Origin: Acidobacteriaceae bacterium KBS 83
Lineage (GTDB): Bacteria > Acidobacteriota > Terriglobia > Terriglobales > Acidobacteriaceae
DNA length: 64,000 nucleotides
Direction: 5' to 3'
Assembly: GCA_000381585.1 (NCBI GenBank)
Contig: KB906735.1
Span: 666,836-730,835 of the forward strand
Position numbers and translations under genes: made by a program
Notes under the pieces: generated by a model
Database searches by the model: none
What the model saw: the letters and a program-made list of their open reading frames with translations, nothing else
Told to the model about the DNA's origin: nothing
Shown here: positions 1-9,282 of the stretch, piece by piece
How positions within the stretch are numbered: position 1 is the first letter of the stretch
Layout of the letters: each line of letters starts with the position of its first letter

Positions 1-747
1 TTCACCGATCTCCCGGGATATCCGGGAACAACGACTGTCATTGGCGATGTCGTCATCGACCTCGATCAGGATTTCAATCCAGTCTGGCTCTGGAACGAGT
101 TCGATCATCTCGATGTGAACCGCCATCCTATGAACTTCCCTGACTGGACGCACAGCAATGCCCTCGCCTACTCGCCGGATGATGGCAATTTCCTGATCTC
201 GATCCGCCATCAGCACTGGATCGTCAAAGTCGACTATCGGAATGGCGCCGGCACGGGAAATGTCCTGTGGAGACTCGGCAACGGTGGCGACTTTATATTA
301 CAAAATGGCACCAATCCTGACGATTGGTTCTACGCCCAGCACGATGTGAATTTTGTCAGCTCCAATACCACCGGCAGCTTTCAGCTGGCAATCATGGACA
401 ACGGCAATAACCGCGCCTTCTCTTCCGGCCTCACCTGCGGCGCGGCCAACGCCCCCGCCTGTTTCACCACCATTCCCGTTTTGCAGGTCGATGAGAATGC
501 GAAGACGGCATCATTCCTTTTCCATCAGAAACTGCCAGGAGAACTTTACAGCTTCTTTGCCGGAGACACGCGCGTTCAGCCCAACACGAATGTCGAATAC
601 GATCTCGCAGGCGTGGGCTCTACGTCGTATGTCTTCGAAGTGACTCCAACTGCAGCGCCGCAGACAGTCTGGGAAATGCACCTCGCGAACTCGAATACGT
701 ATCGGGCTTATCGAATGCCCAGCCTTTATCCCGGCGTCCAATGGTGA
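1..747 (+). CDS. Arylsulfotransferase (ASST)-like protein, C-terminal part
   Basis: The frame is open from the first base of the window, so the N-terminus lies outside; the visible part is about 248 residues. Its repeated short beta-strand pattern with Trp/Gly-rich turns, the segment around HSNALAYSPDDG, and LWRLGNGGDF followed by QHDVNF are typical of ASST-family beta-propellers. These transfer sulfate between aryl groups without PAPS, or belong to related secreted propeller proteins. The His in QHD may be part of the active site, judging from the family only. The catalytic assignment is an inference because the N-terminal half is missing. No partner gene follows in the same direction within 300 bases. 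Confidence 0.7.
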   Translation, partial: FTDLPGYPGTTTVIGDVVIDLDQDFNPVWLWNEFDHLDVNRHPMNFPDWTHSNALAYSPDDGNFLISIRHQHWIVKVDYRNGAGTGNVLWRLGNGGDFILQNGTNPDDWFYAQHDVNFVSSNTTGSFQLAIMDNGNNRAFSSGLTCGAANAPACFTTIPVLQVDENAKTASFLFHQKLPGELYSFFAGDTRVQPNTNVEYDLAGVGSTSYVFEVTPTAAPQTVWEMHLANSNTYRAYRMPSLYPGVQW

Positions 748-1085
748 TCGGCAGACCCCGATTCAACGATCCTCCATCGTGCTCGAACCGTTGCATATCT
801 CGGAAAGTTACAGCACAGTTACAAATGATGATTCTCTCGGCCACGCAGCCAGTCTTTCGCATATTCGGCAGATGTCGCATGACTCCGAGATAATTCTTGC
901 ATCGCGCAAATCTTCCGGCTTAACGTGTAGCCTGCATGTCGGAATGGGGTAGATCGCTACGCAATCAGCCGGCGTGCCATTGAATCAAGTGGCTTCGGCA
1001 GACGTCTCCAGCACAGACGGCACGGGCCCAAAGCTTCCAAAACACAGAGTGCGATAGCGACCTTCCCGGAGCTTTGGGAGGATTT
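748..1085. other. Intergenic region, no gene seen
   Basis: No convincing reading frame with family resemblance on either strand. It probably carries the promoter of the downstream lipoprotein gene, but I see no clear -35/-10 pair. Confidence 0.4.
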
Positions 1086-3080
1086 GTGAAAACAAACTGT
1101 CTTGGTCTGGTATCGAGTTTCTTGCTATCAGGTTTGCTTCTGGCCTGCAGCGGCGGGGGAAGCACTCCCCCTGTCAATCCCCTTAGCGTCACGACGACAT
1201 CTCTGGCCTCCGGGCAAACTTCGACCGCGTATAGCGCCACTCTCTCTGCCACCGGCGGAGTGGCGCCTTATAGCTGGACGGTCAAGTCCGGCACCCTTCC
1301 CGCGGGCCTGTCCCTAAGTACCGCCGGGGTCATCGCGGGAACTCCCACCGCCGCCGGAGCAGCAAATGTGACCGTCCAAGTCTCCGATAGTGAAACAATG
1401 CCACAAACCGCCGTCTCTGGAAGTCTCACCCTCGCAATCAGCGGCGGCACCCTGAAGATCACCTCGACCACGGCTGACCCCGGCACCGTCGGGACGGCCT
1501 ATAACTTCCAATTGACGGCGTCCGGCGGCGTACCTCCTTACACCTGGGCGGTGGCCTCGGGTTCCATGCTTCCCGCAGGCCTGGGATTGAACTCAGCCGG
1601 CGTTGTCTCCGGAACACCAACTGCATCCGGAACTTTCAACCCGAGTATCGCGGTAACGGACGAAACCACCTCCAACACAATATCGGAGCCGGTCTCCTTC
1701 ACCATCAATCCTTCGGGAAATCCGTTGCCGGATGGAAACTACGCCTTCCAGTTCAACGGAAACGCTGCCGGCGGCAATCCTGTGGGAATCAACGGAGTCT
1801 TCGAGGTGTCCAAGGGGGCGGTTGCCATTGGCTTCTACAACGAAAATCAGTTGAATCAGCCCCCTGAGGCACAGCAAAGCATCACCAAAGGTTCAGCTTC
1901 CATCGCGCCCAATGGCTTGGGACAGCTCGAACTGACCCTCCAGAGCGGCAATGTCACATTCGCACTGGCAGCTCCCGCCTCCGCCCTGACGCCGGGGTCC
2001 GACAGTAACATTCGCATCATCGAGTTCGATGACACCACGGGAACCGGTATGCGCGGCTCTGGCGTCTTAAGGGCCGCAAACTTCAACGGCTCGCTTTCCG
2101 CCATCAAAGGAGGCTACGCCTTTGCATTCAGCGGCTGGGACATGCATTCTCAACCCGCAGCGGTGGCCGGATCCTTCCAGGCAGACGGTCTTGGCAATAT
2201 CACCAGCGGGATCGCTGACATGAACGACAACGGAACCCTTTCGAGCTATACCGCGGTCACTGGAACCTACACCACCGATCCGGTGGGCGGCGGCGTGATC
2301 ACGCTGAAGCTCGCAGCCGGACTCACCGTCACCTACAACTACTACCAGGTCACTCCAACTGAGTTGCTGGCGACGTCCGGAGATCTCTCCTCCGCCACCA
2401 TTCCGCTGGTAAGCGGCTCGGCGCTCCAACAAACCGGTCCCTTCAGCAATGCCTCCTTCACTGGAGCAAACGTGCTTGAGTTGAATGGCAATGCCCTCCA
2501 GACCGCGTTCTATATCCCGGATATCACGTTAGGATTGCTGGCGAGCGACGGAAACGGAAACCTGGCCGCAGCCTATGACGAGTACAAAGGCTCGCTGGTC
2601 GCGCCGCAAACCTACACCGCAACCTATACGGTCGATCCCGCAACAGGTCGCACCCCGATTACAGCAAGCGGCACCACGGCCATCCTCTATCTAGTCACTA
2701 ATACAAAGGCATTTGTTCTCGGAGCGGATGCATCCACCAGTTCCGGCCTGCTCGAGGCGCAGTCGGGCTTGCCCTTTACCAACGCATCGCTCAAAGGAAA
2801 CTATCTGGGTGGCACGATTCCCTGGCCCGCTCTCAACGTGGTCAGCCTCGTCGCGGCCGACGGAGCGGGCAACGCACAATTCACCAACAACAGCAGCGGG
2901 TCAAAGGGCCTTCTGTCGGACCAGAAGATCTCCGGCACCTACTCCGTGGACGCCCTCGGCCGGGCCGTCTTTACCCTCTCCGGCGATGCAACTCCAAGGA
3001 TTTTCTACGTCGTGTCACCCACCAAAATAGTGCTTCTTTCGGGCGACGGAGGAGGATATCTCAGCAGCTTCGAACAATAG
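1086..3080 (+). CDS. Putative-Ig (He_PIG) domain lipoprotein
   Basis: I chose the GTG at 1086 because a GGGAGG Shine-Dalgarno sits at 1076-1081, four bases upstream; a TTG at 1074 is in frame but overlaps that site. The 664-residue product starts with a Lys, a hydrophobic stretch and LLLACSGGG, a good lipobox with Cys about residue 21, so an exported lipid-anchored protein is expected. Residues about 35-215 hold two consecutive putative-Ig repeats, each with PYSW/PYTW, LPAGL and a GTPTA turn. The rest, about 220-664, is a repeated beta-rich region with motifs of the type GNYAF, GGYAF and DGNGN, common in acidobacterial surface lipoproteins. Function unknown; a surface or adhesion role is an inference. 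A strong hairpin follows 36 bases after the stop. Confidence 0.85.
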   Translation: MKTNCLGLVSSFLLSGLLLACSGGGSTPPVNPLSVTTTSLASGQTSTAYSATLSATGGVAPYSWTVKSGTLPAGLSLSTAGVIAGTPTAAGAANVTVQVSDSETMPQTAVSGSLTLAISGGTLKITSTTADPGTVGTAYNFQLTASGGVPPYTWAVASGSMLPAGLGLNSAGVVSGTPTASGTFNPSIAVTDETTSNTISEPVSFTINPSGNPLPDGNYAFQFNGNAAGGNPVGINGVFEVSKGAVAIGFYNENQLNQPPEAQQSITKGSASIAPNGLGQLELTLQSGNVTFALAAPASALTPGSDSNIRIIEFDDTTGTGMRGSGVLRAANFNGSLSAIKGGYAFAFSGWDMHSQPAAVAGSFQADGLGNITSGIADMNDNGTLSSYTAVTGTYTTDPVGGGVITLKLAAGLTVTYNYYQVTPTELLATSGDLSSATIPLVSGSALQQTGPFSNASFTGANVLELNGNALQTAFYIPDITLGLLASDGNGNLAAAYDEYKGSLVAPQTYTATYTVDPATGRTPITASGTTAILYLVTNTKAFVLGADASTSSGLLEAQSGLPFTNASLKGNYLGGTIPWPALNVVSLVAADGAGNAQFTNNSSGSKGLLSDQKISGTYSVDALGRAVFTLSGDATPRIFYVVSPTKIVLLSGDGGGYLSSFEQ

Positions 3081-3116
3081 GGTCAGTCTCGACCCACAAC
3101 GCAGAAAACCTGAAGC

Positions 3117-3155
3117 AAAAGGAGGGGCGCGGCAATCCCCCGCGCCTCCCCTTTT
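3117..3155. terminator. Bidirectional intrinsic terminator between convergent genes
   Basis: A near-perfect 16-bp stem: AAAAGGAGGGGCGCGG on the left pairs with CCGCGCCTCCCCTTTT on the right across a short loop, with one A/C mismatch and one G-T wobble. The A4 on one side and T4 on the other give a U-tract on both strands. It lies between the lipoprotein gene ending at 3080 and the minus-strand phosphatase ending at 3179, as expected for a shared terminator. Confidence 0.85.
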
Positions 3156-3178
3156 CAAGCTGAGTGTACTTTGACGGC

Positions 3179-4330
3179 TTACAGTACCTTCACCATCACC
3201 ACCGTCAAATCATCCGCCTGCTCTGTCGTGCCTGCATAAGCGGACACTGCATCGGCAATCTCCCCTACAGCAACGCCCGCCGCTTCTCCCTCCGTGCTAA
3301 GAACCACGTGCCTCAATCGGTCCATCGAAAACTCTTCGCCGTGCTCGTTCTCCTGCTCGGTCACGCCATCTGTGAACAGCGTCAGGATGTCGCCGCGCTC
3401 TAGTGGAACGACGGTATTCGAGAACTCCGCTCCAGGCAGAATTCCGACGATCGGACCTGCTTGCTCCAGCCACTGCGAAGCTCCCGTCCTCGTACGCACC
3501 AGTAACGGCGGATTGTGGCCGCCGCTCGCGTACTCAAGCGTCTTGCTGCCTGCATGCAGACGCGCATAGAAAATTGTGACGAATGTCCCCCCGGTCGTAA
3601 TCTGCTTCAACGATTCGTCAAGGTCCTTCACGATCGCGGCCGGTCCGCTCAACTCTCGCGCGCGAGTGCGCAGCGCCAGTGCAAGCGACGGCATCAGCAG
3701 AGAGGCTGCTGCGCCCTTCCCGGATACATCCGCGATCACCACATCCACCACATCTTCGGAGATCTGGAAGAAGTCGTAATAATCCCCGCCCAGCAGCCGC
3801 GCAGGATGCATCACCGCCGCTAACTCAAAACCGGTCAGCGTCGGTGGCGTCGGCAGCACCCGCCTCTGCACCTGCGCCGCCAGAACAAGATCGCGCTCAT
3901 AGGCATCGCGCTGCCTCCGCACCTCGTCCGCCAGGCGATCGCGCTGTCTCGCGATGAGCGTCACCAGAAATCCCACCACCAGGAATCCGGCCACGCCGAT
4001 CACATTGTGCGCAACACGCAGATGCAGCGACTCCGCCGCCGGTCCGAAAATATCTGTCAAGACCGTGCTCACCACAGCCAGAACAACCGTGATTGGCAAC
4101 GGATTGATCAGCCCGCTCAGCGCGATAGGTAGCACGTACAGATAGCCGAGCGAAACATTGGCGATGACCCTCCAGTCGGTGTAAGCGACGGCCATCACCG
4201 CCAGCACGACCACCGCATTGAGCAATCCAATGGTCCGATGCTCCTCCCATTGCCGCTCCCGGGCGTCATTCCGCCTGCTTTTTCCCCACCCAGCCATTCT
4301 GGCAACGCTCCACCCAAAGGTCGGCCTCAA
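3179..4330 (-). CDS. Membrane-anchored PP2C-type (SpoIIE/RsbU) serine phosphatase
   Basis: 383 residues. Residues about 34-127 form four hydrophobic segments, 127-150 a charged helical linker, and 160-383 a SpoIIE/PP2C catalytic domain. Metal-binding signatures are all present: GGDYYD (181-186), DVSGKG (201-206), a SGGHNPP strand, TDGVTE and a C-terminal ADDLT. The family dephosphorylates anti-sigma-factor antagonists or similar STAS proteins. No STAS or RsbW-like gene is next to it, so the target is unknown. The membrane region suggests it senses an envelope or small-molecule signal (inference). An internal Met at residue 12 is an alternative start. Transcribed alone, with its 3' end at the shared terminator. 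Confidence 0.9.
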   Translation of the reverse strand: MRPTFGWSVARMAGWGKSRRNDARERQWEEHRTIGLLNAVVVLAVMAVAYTDWRVIANVSLGYLYVLPIALSGLINPLPITVVLAVVSTVLTDIFGPAAESLHLRVAHNVIGVAGFLVVGFLVTLIARQRDRLADEVRRQRDAYERDLVLAAQVQRRVLPTPPTLTGFELAAVMHPARLLGGDYYDFFQISEDVVDVVIADVSGKGAAASLLMPSLALALRTRARELSGPAAIVKDLDESLKQITTGGTFVTIFYARLHAGSKTLEYASGGHNPPLLVRTRTGASQWLEQAGPIVGILPGAEFSNTVVPLERGDILTLFTDGVTEQENEHGEEFSMDRLRHVVLSTEGEAAGVAVGEIADAVSAYAGTTEQADDLTVVMVKVL

Positions 4331-4568
4331 CTGTCTCGAGGCGTAGCTATACTAATCCCCCGCACCGCGAAGACAGCTAGCTGAATCCACTCGTTCTGCA
4401 AAAGCTAGAGATGGTAGAGCGGCGGGCCGCCTCCATGTATTGCTTCAGCCTTGCCCGAGGGCGCCGTTCAGTCGCGTGCCGCGGTTCCTAGGCGGATTAA
4501 GCGCTGGCCATCCGCACAACAGTCCTTGCGCGACTATTCAAGGCCGCCATCAGCTCGTGGGATGTTCT

Positions 4569-6026
4569 TTACACTGTCTCGAGAAATTTGAAAATGTCGC
4601 TGACTTTACCCAGGGGAAATGGCTCGCGGTTAACGACGATCTCGACTAAGGTCGTTGTGAAAGGATAGAAAAGCGACGCGTCTCCGATGCCATTGATGTT
4701 GATAATGACAGGCCCGGCTACCGCCGTCATGGTCTTTCCGGCGTCGTCACTCCCGTAGCCTTGATACGCCATCAGCGCCGTGCCAGTGGACGCCGTAACG
4801 CGGATTTGCAGCGGATATTTTTGCTCGGAGATACCTTCTGGTAACCGGACGTGAAAGCAGCGAAAGCTTCGATCCGTTTGATAGGCGTGTACATCTGTGT
4901 ACATCTCCTCAAAGGGAGCCCAGTTGCCCCTGTCGTCTTTGTGCAGTACATCGATGAGATAGTCCGTAACCGGATCACCACGCTCATCTCGCGCATGCAC
5001 AACGAACTGTTGCCATCCTTCCATTGGCTGTTCGCCGTTGTGAAATAAATGCCCAAAGAAGTCCTTGATGTCGCCCTGAATCCCCGCCGCGTCTTTGCCA
5101 GGATTCACCAGCATTTCCTTCTTCGCTTCCGAGCCGCTGGCCACTGCACGCTTGAGCCAATTTTCATACGCATTCTCGTCTGCCACCTGGAGAAAGTCCA
5201 GGATAAGTCCCATCATCGTGTCGTCTGGATTGCTTACCAGCGTCGCGTGGTTCCTGCCGGCTACCGGGATCATCGGGATGTCGACGCGACCTGACCAGGG
5301 ACTGATGGACACTCGGGACGCGGGCTTTCCATTCTCGCCAATCGGAGTACGAGTCAGATCGATTGTGATCTTGCGGGTGTTCAGGCCGCAGCCGGACCAG
5401 CGAACCGTTCCGTCGGTTCCGGGATCGTTGGCGACGCTCGAAATTCCCGTGTACGGCGTATTGCCTATAAACACGCAGACGTATGGCGTATCGGGTCCTT
5501 TGTCGTAATACGGTTGACGGCCCAGAAGATCAAGATGCGCGAGGTCCCACGTGAACCGACTTCCAAGTTCGAGCCCGTCAAGTACTTCATCGCCCGCGTT
5601 CAGAAAATCCGGACCGGGCTCCTTGTTGCCCTTCACCATTGCGCCTATCCACGTCCGGCCCTTGTGCGCTTGCGGAGAACCCCAGGTAGCGGGTGCCAGC
5701 CCTACTAGGTGTTTCAAACGTTTGGCTCTTTCGTTGTCACCGACCGCCGCGCCATAGTTGGTCAACCACGCTCGAATGACAAGCATGCCGGTGGAGTGAA
5801 CGATAGCGGCGAACTCCTGGCCAGCATTCAGGCGGGGGTTGTTTCGTAGTGCTCGATCGAACCCCTCCGCAATGTCCTTAATCGAAATTTCATTGTTGAG
5901 AGAAACGTAGTTGCCAACGTTTATATCGATCGGCTCTACATGACGCTTCTTCAGACGGTCGCAAAGCTCCGTGAAATCAAGACCAGTAGCCGAATAGCCA
6001 TGGATCAGAACAATTGGGCGCGTCAT
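4569..6026 (-). CDS. Alpha/beta hydrolase, lipase/PGAP1-like, with C-terminal beta-rich domain
   Basis: I chose the ATG at 6026 because GAGG lies seven bases upstream and the fold begins at once with TRPIVLIHGYS; the frame continues 43 codons further upstream without a better site. 485 residues. The oxyanion-loop HGYS is at 9-12. The nucleophile is probably Ser78 in VHSTG, where the first Gly of the usual GxSxG is replaced by Val. A region around VGLAPATWGSP resembles lipases and PGAP1-type esterases. Residues about 360-485 are a beta-rich tail of unknown role. No signal peptide, so cytoplasmic. Substrate unknown. Confidence 0.75.
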   Translation of the reverse strand: MTRPIVLIHGYSATGLDFTELCDRLKKRHVEPIDINVGNYVSLNNEISIKDIAEGFDRALRNNPRLNAGQEFAAIVHSTGMLVIRAWLTNYGAAVGDNERAKRLKHLVGLAPATWGSPQAHKGRTWIGAMVKGNKEPGPDFLNAGDEVLDGLELGSRFTWDLAHLDLLGRQPYYDKGPDTPYVCVFIGNTPYTGISSVANDPGTDGTVRWSGCGLNTRKITIDLTRTPIGENGKPASRVSISPWSGRVDIPMIPVAGRNHATLVSNPDDTMMGLILDFLQVADENAYENWLKRAVASGSEAKKEMLVNPGKDAAGIQGDIKDFFGHLFHNGEQPMEGWQQFVVHARDERGDPVTDYLIDVLHKDDRGNWAPFEEMYTDVHAYQTDRSFRCFHVRLPEGISEQKYPLQIRVTASTGTALMAYQGYGSDDAGKTMTAVAGPVIININGIGDASLFYPFTTTLVEIVVNREPFPLGKVSDIFKFLETV

Positions 6027-6391
6027 CAGTGCACCTCGCAGGGAAGCAACTCTACCACGCGTTCCGCCCGCGTGGGGCTGGCAATTACCGCAAGGGATTG
6101 CCCAAGATATGTGATCCGGTGCTGGTAGAACACCCTTTAAGTCAGCCCGTCGCACTAATCACTAACGGACCAGCCATCACGGCATCAATCATTCGTTGAC
6201 CACGGTGCAGTGGCGCATCTTCTAAGTTCCTTCATCGGGGTGTAACCTTTGAAAGTCGCGTTCTGCAGGGTCCGTGGCTGATTTCTACTGGTGTTTTTCG
6301 CTGAAGTGTCACCCCAGCGCACACTTCAATCGAAGAATCTTTGGCTATTTGAAGTTGCGATGACGGACGCCCGGACACGAAGGATTGCGTA
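6027..6391. other. Divergent intergenic region
   Basis: It separates the minus-strand hydrolase from the plus-strand histidine kinase, so both promoters should be here. The only structure I see is the inverted repeat at 6302-6328. Confidence 0.4.
6302..6328. promoter_or_regulatory. 8-bp inverted repeat upstream of the histidine kinase
   Basis: TGAAGTGT and ACACTTCA form perfect 8-bp arms separated by 11 bases, ending 64 bases before the kinase start. It could be an operator for a dimeric regulator or a leader hairpin. The role is an inference. Confidence 0.35.
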
Positions 6392-7888
6392 ATGAAGCCC
6401 GCAGATGAACAGCTCCGAGCGATTATTGAAACGATTCCAGCGCTGGTTTGGTCAGCCGGTCCGGATGGCTCCGCTGAATTCTTCAATCGCCGCTGGCTGG
6501 ACTATACAGGTCTTTCTTATGATGAGGCGCGCGATTGGGGCTGGGCTAAGGTGATTCATCCGGAGGACCTCAGCAGGCTTGTTGGGTACTACAGATCGAT
6601 GCTTGCATCTGGAGATCCGAGTGAGATTGAAGCGAGGCTTCGACGTTTCGACGGGGAATATCGCTGGTTTCTGTTCCGAGCAGGTCCTTTGTGCGACACG
6701 GCCGGCAAAGCAGTCAAATGGTACGGGACGAATATCGATATAGATGACCGCAAACGCGCGGAAGAATCTGCGCAAAGGAGCGAGCTTAGCTTCCGCCGGA
6801 TCGTCGAGACAATTCCCGCTTTGGTGTGGTGTGCATCGCCCGATGGTGAACTTACGTATGTGAACCAGCGAATCCTCGACTATACCGGTGCATCCCTTGG
6901 CGACCTGGCGAGAGCCGGCTGGGTTAGCTTTCTTCATCCCGACGATGTCCAGCAAACGGTGACCATGTGGATGAGGGCAGTTGACTCCGGCAATCCGCAC
7001 GACGTTCAATACAGGCTGCGGAAGCATGATGGCACCTACCGGTGGTTCCATGTCCTCGGCCAGGCAATGGTGGATGCTGCGGGCCGCGTCTCCCAGTGGT
7101 ACGGTCTGTTGATTGATATCGACGATCGAAAGCATATTGAAGAAGCATTACGCCGTACCGAGGCTCGACTATCCAGAGCAACTCAGATTGCCACAGTCGG
7201 CGAACTCGCCGCTTCGATCGCGCACGAAATCAATCAGCCGCTGGGAGCTGTCGTCACTAACGCGTATGCATGTTTACGCTGGCTTTCGAGCGGATCAACG
7301 AATCTCGACAAAGCTCGCGAAGCCGCGGAAAGGATCGTTCGTGATGGAAAGGAGACTGGTGAAGTGGTGGGCCGGATTCGAGCGCTGTTCAAGCGTACGC
7401 CAGTTCAGCATGTGATGCTCGATCTGAACGGTCTCATCGTCGAGGTCGTCCGCCTCCTTGGAGCGGAGTCATCAAAACGTCGCGTAGCGATGGAGACCGA
7501 GCTACAACGAAATCTGCAATCCGTCCTCGGCGATCGTGTCCAAATTCAACAGCTCGTTCTGAACTTGCTGATGAACGGACTCGATGCGATGGACTCCGTT
7601 ACAGATCGCACCAAAAGAATCGTGATCCGCTCTCAACAAAATAACGCAACTACGGCTCTCGTCGAAATTGAGGACAGCGGCACCGGTCTTGCCGACTGCG
7701 AGAAGATTTTCGAACCCTTCTTCACCACCAAAGAGCACGGGATGGGCATGGGCTTAACGATCTGTCGCTCCATTGCGGAAGGACACAACGGAAAGTTGTG
7801 GGCAACTCCGAACAAGACATTTGGGACAACATTCCGTTTTACACTCCCACTGCATACGAACGAACTGACAGGACTTCAGCGATCATGA
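6392..7888 (+). CDS. PAS-PAS sensor histidine kinase (FixL/NtrB-type)
   Basis: 498 residues, starting at an ATG with AAGGA about ten bases upstream. Two tandem PAS domains (about 5-125 and 130-250) share the opening ETIPALVW, so they arose by duplication. A HisKA domain follows with His278 in AHEINQP as the predicted phospho-acceptor. Then come an N-box (LNLLMNGLDAMD), a G1 box (EDSGTGL) and an F/G2 region (FEPFFTTK, GMGMGL). No membrane segments, so it senses a cytoplasmic signal. I see no haem-binding PAS signature I would trust. The stop overlaps the start of the next regulator (ATGA), so the pair is translationally coupled and is very likely a cognate two-component system. Confidence 0.93.
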   Translation: MKPADEQLRAIIETIPALVWSAGPDGSAEFFNRRWLDYTGLSYDEARDWGWAKVIHPEDLSRLVGYYRSMLASGDPSEIEARLRRFDGEYRWFLFRAGPLCDTAGKAVKWYGTNIDIDDRKRAEESAQRSELSFRRIVETIPALVWCASPDGELTYVNQRILDYTGASLGDLARAGWVSFLHPDDVQQTVTMWMRAVDSGNPHDVQYRLRKHDGTYRWFHVLGQAMVDAAGRVSQWYGLLIDIDDRKHIEEALRRTEARLSRATQIATVGELAASIAHEINQPLGAVVTNAYACLRWLSSGSTNLDKAREAAERIVRDGKETGEVVGRIRALFKRTPVQHVMLDLNGLIVEVVRLLGAESSKRRVAMETELQRNLQSVLGDRVQIQQLVLNLLMNGLDAMDSVTDRTKRIVIRSQQNNATTALVEIEDSGTGLADCEKIFEPFFTTKEHGMGMGLTICRSIAEGHNGKLWATPNKTFGTTFRFTLPLHTNELTGLQRS

Positions 7889-8514
7889 ATCTGGACGATC
7901 CTATTATCCTCGTCGTCGACGACGACTATCGGATGCAGGAAGCATTATCTAGCCTCGTTGAAGCGATGGGATTTCGCGTGGCCACATTTGGATCCGCTTC
8001 GGAATTTCTGAACACGGAGGCGCCCGATTCTCCCGCATGCCTGATCTTGGACCTGGAACTTCCCGACATCGATGGGCTCGAACTACAACAGGAGCTTGCC
8101 GATCGGGGCTCACCTCCTGTGATCTTTGTAACCGGTCATGGCGATATTCCGTCCTCAGTTCGAGCCATGAAGGCTGGCGCGGTCGAATTCCTGTCGAAGC
8201 CTTTCGGCGAGCAGGAATTACAAAGCGCTATCGAAACAGCAGTTGCGATGGATCGTTTTGCGCGGCAGAAGAGATCCGAACTCACAGAGCTACAGAGCCG
8301 CTATAGCCTTCTCACGCCTCGAGAACAAGAGGTACTGCCATTTGTGGTTGAAGGATTCCTTAACAAGCAAACGGCCGCGGACCTGGGTACAAGCGAAGTC
8401 ACGATACGTGTGCATCGTGGCCAGATCATGCGAAAGATGGGCGCAGGATCGCTAGCCGAGCTCGTAAGAATGGCAGATAAACTGGGCGTAACGCCTCGTA
8501 CCCCCGGCGGCTAA
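7885..8514 (+). CDS. FixJ/NarL-family response regulator
   Basis: The ATG at 7885 overlaps the kinase stop as ATGA; the frame extends upstream only inside the kinase gene. 209 residues. The receiver domain is about 1-120, with the acidic cluster VVDDD, phospho-acceptor Asp56 in LDLELPD, Thr in VTGHGD and Lys in LSKPF. The LuxR-type helix-turn-helix is about 140-200 and starts with LTPREQEV, the FixJ hallmark. It is expected to activate transcription when phosphorylated by the coupled PAS kinase. Target genes are not evident; the neighbouring receiver and sigma-54 activator are candidates (inference). Confidence 0.93.
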   Translation: MNLDDPIILVVDDDYRMQEALSSLVEAMGFRVATFGSASEFLNTEAPDSPACLILDLELPDIDGLELQQELADRGSPPVIFVTGHGDIPSSVRAMKAGAVEFLSKPFGEQELQSAIETAVAMDRFARQKRSELTELQSRYSLLTPREQEVLPFVVEGFLNKQTAADLGTSEVTIRVHRGQIMRKMGAGSLAELVRMADKLGVTPRTPGG

Positions 8515-8526
8515 ACATCCGTTTAG
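8510..8526 (+). terminator. Perfect 7-bp hairpin across the regulator stop codon
   Basis: GCTAAAC and GTTTAGC pair with a four-base loop. The TAA stop lies inside the left arm. No T-run follows, so it may be an attenuator or mRNA-end stabiliser rather than a classical terminator. Confidence 0.4.
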
Positions 8527-8621
8527 CAATTCCGTGCTAGATCGTCGCTTGAACTCCCGAAAATAGCAGACAAGCTGAGCGGTAACTTCATATTCGCCCT
8601 CAATGACTAAACCTAGAGATA

Positions 8622-9077
8622 ATGGAAAACCTTCATTTGCCCGCATATGATTACGCGGTGTTCCAGGAATTTGTCGTGCTGGACCACTCAACAGTGCACG
8701 TAATCGTTGGAATAGACGACGATGTTCGTATCCGCGAGTCTCTTGAGAGTCTCGTCGAATCGGCTGGATTTGCATCGTTTGTATTCCCGTCAGCCGAGGA
8801 GTTTATGCGTTCCGGGATGCTTGCAAAAGCCAGTTGCCTAATCACAGACATTCGGATGCCCGGAATGGACGGGATTGAATTACAGCTCCGCGTAAGGTTA
8901 GACCGTCCGGAATTGCCTCTCATTTTCATCTCTGGTCACTACGATGACGACATCCGCCGCAGAGCCCTCGCGGGTGGCGCCTTTGCTTTGATTGATAAGC
9001 CCTTTGACCCGGGCGATTTGTTGGCTTCCATTCATCGAGCCACGAGTGAATTCCAACAAGGTCGACCAGTTGATTAG
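8622..9077 (+). CDS. Stand-alone receiver-domain protein
   Basis: 151 residues, receiver only: acidic residues in GIDDD near residue 31, phospho-acceptor Asp76 in ITDIRMPGMDG, Ser in ISGHYDDD and Lys in IDKPF. No output domain follows the receiver, and the frame ends after a short tail. The N-terminal 23 residues are atypical, so the true start may be the GTG inside the STVHVIVG region; no Shine-Dalgarno decides. It probably acts as a phosphate relay or sink for the kinase upstream, or controls the sigma-54 activator downstream. This is inferred from position. Confidence 0.85.
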   Translation: MENLHLPAYDYAVFQEFVVLDHSTVHVIVGIDDDVRIRESLESLVESAGFASFVFPSAEEFMRSGMLAKASCLITDIRMPGMDGIELQLRVRLDRPELPLIFISGHYDDDIRRRALAGGAFALIDKPFDPGDLLASIHRATSEFQQGRPVD

Positions 9078-9282
9078 GGAGACGATTCCTGAATCGATCT
9101 GGTTTTGCAAATGTCACGGCCATGCGAGGCAACAATGGACATGTTTGGTTCACTAACGGTTGAGGGTTGCCGTGGTGTCGGTTCGGGCTGTAAGGCTAAG
9201 CCCACCGCGGGACGCAGTCTGACTGCTTGTTATGAAAAACCACCCGCACCTCAAGTTAACTTCGCCCGGAAGAAGGCACGCC